A stretch of DNA of 7,780 nucleotides from Deltaproteobacteria bacterium (lineage in GTDB: Bacteria; Myxococcota_A; UBA796). Position numbers and translations under genes: made by a program. Shown in pieces: positions 5,272 through 7,780 of the stretch. Location: the NCBI GenBank assembly GCA_002707085.1, contig PALY01000006.1, positions 16,846 to 24,625 of the forward strand. Reading direction: 5' to 3'. Numbering within the stretch: the first letter of the stretch is position 1; the number at the start of each line of letters is the position of its first letter. A model generated the notes under the pieces. The model was not told the origin of the DNA, made no database searches, and saw only the letters and a list, made by a program, of their open reading frames with translations.

Positions 5272-7239
5272 ATGGACGCGACGCTTCTGCGTTGGATTGA
5301 ACTGGCAGCGATTATTGTCGTCGGCATTGCTGGCGCCTTTAGTTTCGGCCGAATCTTATGGACGCAACGAATTGGGCATATCTGGCCCAAACGTGGTGAG
5401 ATAAAGATCGTCAATAAAGCCGGTCTTATCACCGGAATCGCTGAAGTTGCACTGCAAACACGGGTCATTGCGAACCGTCCAATCGCAGGAATCATCCACC
5501 TTGTCATCTTCTACGGATTCGTAAGCTTTGGTGTCAAAAGCGCCATGCATGTCTTCAGTGGGATCATGGGCCACACACACCCGGTAAGTCTGGGCCCAGT
5601 AGATGGCTTTTTGGACGTCATTTCGGTACTGGTCTTCATCGCATGTGTACTCATGGCGATCCGGCGCTTCGTCTTTATGCGCGACCGGCTCACCCACATG
5701 CTGGAATCAGGCATTGTGCTTGGACTGATTTCAGGCTTGATGGTCACCTACATTCTAGAACGGCCATTTGGACTCGACTTGGGGCTTGAAGGAACCGCCG
5801 CCAAAGTGAACTGGTGGGTTCACTATTTGATTCTATGCGGATTCCCCTCATTGATTGCGTACGGTAAACACCTTCACTTGTTGGTCGCTCCACTCAATGT
5901 TGTTCTCAAACACATGACGGAACTGCCCTCAGACCGCCCAATCAGCGGTGGCGATTTCGAAATGCCAGAAGACGAAGACTTGTTTGAAGCTGAATATGCC
6001 AGAGTGGGCATGCCCAATGGCGTCGCAGACTTCAGCTTTCATTCACTCTTCGACACAGCCGCATGCATCGAGTGTGGACGGTGTAACGACGCATGCCCTT
6101 CCGCTGAAGCGGGTCTGGCACCACGGGATCATTTCGTTCTTTCGCTTCGGGACCCCAGTGTTGATTCAGAGGGCCTCGCCGAACTGATCACACCAGACAT
6201 TTTGGCCACATGCACGCAATGTCGAGCCTGTGACACCGTCTGCCCGGTCGGCAACCGACCATCTAAAGCAGGGCTTGAAATCCGGGGACGCATGAGCTTT
6301 GAAGGCATGTACCCCGTGCCTGGCATCACAGAAGGCGCAGCACCGGTCACGGCCACTGGAAACCTGTTTGGTGAAGGACCTGAGGCCCGCGAAAAGCTCA
6401 TCGCAGACAACACCATCCCCATCTATGACCACGCACAACATAATGTTTTGCTGATCTTGGGATGTCAGGGTGCAAACTCACCTGAATTGCAGCCCATCGT
6501 CACGGCCACAACCAAGTTGCTGGAATTGGCTGAAGTGCCTTTTGGTGTCTTGCCGAAAGAAAGCTGTTGGGGAGAAGCCTTGGTTCACGGTGGTGGACTC
6601 ATGGAAGATTGGCCCTTCTGGAAGATGGAGCGCATCGAAGAATTGGATACTGCACTCGATGGTGACAGAGAGCGGACCATCTTGACCATATGCCCCCATT
6701 GTCGTGATTCCATCGGCACCCAATATGCCGATGCTGGAGAGGTTTTTTCCTCGGTTCGATCCCATGTAGAGTTTTTGGCTTCATTGGTTCGAGACGGGAA
6801 GTTGGTGATGGAGAAAAAGGCGGAATCAGTCGCTACACATCACCCCTGCAAAATGATCCACAACGACGAATCCAAGTACATGGACGAATTGCTGGATGCT
6901 GCAGGCGTCACCGCATTCACAGCCGGCAAAAGCCCGAATATCCCGAGTTGCTGTGGTGGTGGTGGTGGTGGCTTCTTGTGGGACTCTCCTGCAAAGGTCA
7001 ATCGGGATCGTTGGGACGAACTCGCAGCCACAGGCCAGAAAAAAGTCGTCACATCTTGCCCGGGATGTCACCGCATGCTCGATGTCGCCAAGAGCGAAGA
7101 CGGAGAGCTTACAGACATTTCAAATGTCATTTACGATCGTGTAATGGCTGCGCGTGCTGCCAAAGCAAAAAGCGCCGGTTCACAGACCGACCCATCGACA
7201 GACGCACAGGCCAGTTCAGACGAACAAAGTCCTTCATAG
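5272..7239 (+). CDS. Membrane-bound (Fe-S)-binding oxidoreductase, EtfD/FadF-like ETF:quinone oxidoreductase with CCG domains
   Basis: From ATG 5272 (655 residues; GGAGAGGG upstream; in-frame GTG at 5257 is less likely) three parts can be read. Residues 1-215 form a NarI-like membrane cytochrome b region with about five or six helices and candidate haem-ligand histidines His76, His93, His184 and His200/202. A pair of 4Fe-4S motifs follows: C265-x2-C268-x2-C271-x3-C275-P and C314-x2-C317-x2-C320-x3-C324-P. Two heterodisulfide-reductase-type CCG domains come next. The first has Cys398, Cys432 and CPHC (474-477); the second has HHPC (523-526), SCCGGGGGG (559-567) and SCPGC (595-599). This order is that of FadF/EtfD-type proteins, which pass electrons from electron-transfer flavoprotein to (mena)quinone during fatty-acid or amino-acid oxidation. 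No etfAB genes lie in the window, so the partner is inferred; another HdrD-like donor is possible. The last 25 residues are a low-complexity Ser/Asp/Gln tail. Confidence 0.9.
   Translation: MDATLLRWIELAAIIVVGIAGAFSFGRILWTQRIGHIWPKRGEIKIVNKAGLITGIAEVALQTRVIANRPIAGIIHLVIFYGFVSFGVKSAMHVFSGIMGHTHPVSLGPVDGFLDVISVLVFIACVLMAIRRFVFMRDRLTHMLESGIVLGLISGLMVTYILERPFGLDLGLEGTAAKVNWWVHYLILCGFPSLIAYGKHLHLLVAPLNVVLKHMTELPSDRPISGGDFEMPEDEDLFEAEYARVGMPNGVADFSFHSLFDTAACIECGRCNDACPSAEAGLAPRDHFVLSLRDPSVDSEGLAELITPDILATCTQCRACDTVCPVGNRPSKAGLEIRGRMSFEGMYPVPGITEGAAPVTATGNLFGEGPEAREKLIADNTIPIYDHAQHNVLLILGCQGANSPELQPIVTATTKLLELAEVPFGVLPKESCWGEALVHGGGLMEDWPFWKMERIEELDTALDGDRERTILTICPHCRDSIGTQYADAGEVFSSVRSHVEFLASLVRDGKLVMEKKAESVATHHPCKMIHNDESKYMDELLDAAGVTAFTAGKSPNIPSCCGGGGGGFLWDSPAKVNRDRWDELAATGQKKVVTSCPGCHRMLDVAKSEDGELTDISNVIYDRVMAARAAKAKSAGSQTDPSTDAQASSDEQSPS
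6955..6972 (+). repeat. GGT trinucleotide run within the CCG motif of the EtfD-like gene
   Basis: Five perfect GGT codons and one GGC follow the Cys-Cys pair at residues 560-561, giving six glycines in a row. The usual motif is CCG followed by a mixed residue and two or three Gly. The run is in frame, so gain or loss of a unit would alter the glycine count without breaking the gene. Confidence 0.8.
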
Positions 7240-7289
7240 TCTGCACCCAGTTGACGGTGACCCTCCAATTGCCGTATTCCCTATAGAGC

Positions 7290-7780
7290 ATGCGAATCAT
7301 TCTCATCATTCCCCTCATCATCGCTTGTGGCGGCACCGAAGCCTCCAATGTGGCGGAGTTTGACTCAGCCCCAGTCGCAGAAGCCACCAAAGCCACGCAA
7401 CCAGAACCATTGGTGGCGCTGGTCGAACAAACCCATGCCATTGTTGGCACAGAAGTCGACTGTCCTGCGGTAGAAACGGTTTCGCATACACCTGACGCCC
7501 TCCACGAACGATGGACTGGCGGATGTACAATGAGCGATGGAACACAGGTAAAAGGCGATTTAGAGCGCTTTGACGGACCCAATGCAGCCTGGGTTGTGGG
7601 CAACAATTTTCGGTTGCAGAAAGAGCAAGAAACCACGTTCATGATCGACGGTGCCGTAACGCTGCACGTGTCAGGCAACCTCTGGCTGGTCGAAGCTGCC
7701 GCATCCGTATGTGGTCTTGAAAATTGGATGTGTACAGATGGCTTCTTGGGCCTCGATCTCAGTTTCACACTGTACCCCGC
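7290..7780 (+). CDS. Putative lipoprotein of unknown function (3' end outside window)
   Basis: An ATG at 7290 opens a frame that stays open to the window end, giving 163 residues plus part of a codon. The N-terminus MRIILIIPLIIAC is a compact lipoprotein signal: one Arg, nine mostly hydrophobic residues and the lipobox IIAC, with Cys13 as the lipidated residue. Gly-Gly at +2/+3 carries no Asp retention signal, so outer-membrane sorting is plausible if E. coli rules apply. Residues 14-45 are an Ala/Glu/Thr/Pro-rich linker. The rest looks like a small beta-rich domain with four cysteines (58, 79, 141, 148) that could form two disulfides in the periplasm. I do not recognise the family. It starts 50 bp after the EtfD-like gene on the same strand. 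TTGACG at 7251 resembles a -35, with only a poor TATTCC -10 18 bp on. The Shine-Dalgarno sequence is weak (AGAG at 7285-7288). Confidence 0.75.
   Translation, partial: MRIILIIPLIIACGGTEASNVAEFDSAPVAEATKATQPEPLVALVEQTHAIVGTEVDCPAVETVSHTPDALHERWTGGCTMSDGTQVKGDLERFDGPNAAWVVGNNFRLQKEQETTFMIDGAVTLHVSGNLWLVEAAASVCGLENWMCTDGFLGLDLSFTLYP

Noticed and set aside
7240..7289. Promoter for the last lipoprotein gene from TTGACG at 7251
   Set aside because: The -35-like hexamer is good, but the best -10 at a proper distance (TATTCC) matches only the first three bases, so it is not listed as a feature. Read-through from the EtfD-like gene is as likely.
7127..7768. A 213-codon open frame on the minus strand
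   Set aside because: It lies opposite the lipoprotein frame that begins at 7290 and the end of the EtfD-like gene. Its translation has no recognisable motif and a biased Ser/Arg/Thr composition, while the plus-strand frame has a clean lipobox.

Overview
The window is about 7.8 kb of densely packed chromosomal sequence. It carries five complete protein genes and two that run off the ends, with no RNA gene, mobile element or CRISPR array that I could see. The gene set points to a Gram-negative bacterium: a lipoprotein signal peptidase (LspA), two lipoproteins with very short signal peptides, and a membrane-bound electron-transfer iron-sulfur oxidoreductase. This mix, with moderate GC content, suits an uncultured Myxococcota or deltaproteobacterial-type organism. 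That placement is inference; nothing here fixes the taxon.

Layout, left to right. Bases 1-549 (+) are the C-terminal end of a membrane protein, probably a GT39-type glycosyltransferase. An RluA-family pseudouridine synthase (about 560-1405, +) follows almost directly. A lipoprotein of the sulfatase/alkaline phosphatase superfamily (1311-2699, -) converges on rluA, and the two share 95 bp of antisense coding sequence. Divergent from it, across a gap of about 50 bp, is an asparagine-synthetase-like protein (2754-4544, +). Its synthetase domain looks intact but its glutaminase domain is visibly broken: the Cys2 nucleophile is Gly, and the glutamine-pocket segment is shortened. It ends in a 4-bp CTAG that also holds the stop of convergent lspA (4541-5128, -). 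A divergent gap of 143 bp separates lspA from a large diheme-cytochrome-b-like/4Fe-4S/CCG protein (5272-7239, +), resembling the EtfD/FadF electron-transfer-flavoprotein:quinone oxidoreductases. A short-signal lipoprotein (7290 to the window end, +) closes the window.

Functionally, LspA would process both lipoproteins encoded here. The glycosyltransferase-like protein, the Thr-type sulfatase-fold lipoprotein and the amidotransferase-like protein could all serve envelope or glycan modification, but their strand arrangement does not make one operon. The EtfD-like protein would feed electrons from fatty-acid or amino-acid oxidation, via ETF, into the quinone pool. The strongest oddities are the pseudo-glutaminase in the AsnB homologue, the Thr in place of the formylglycine Cys/Ser in the sulfatase homologue, and two convergent gene pairs with overlapping 3' ends.
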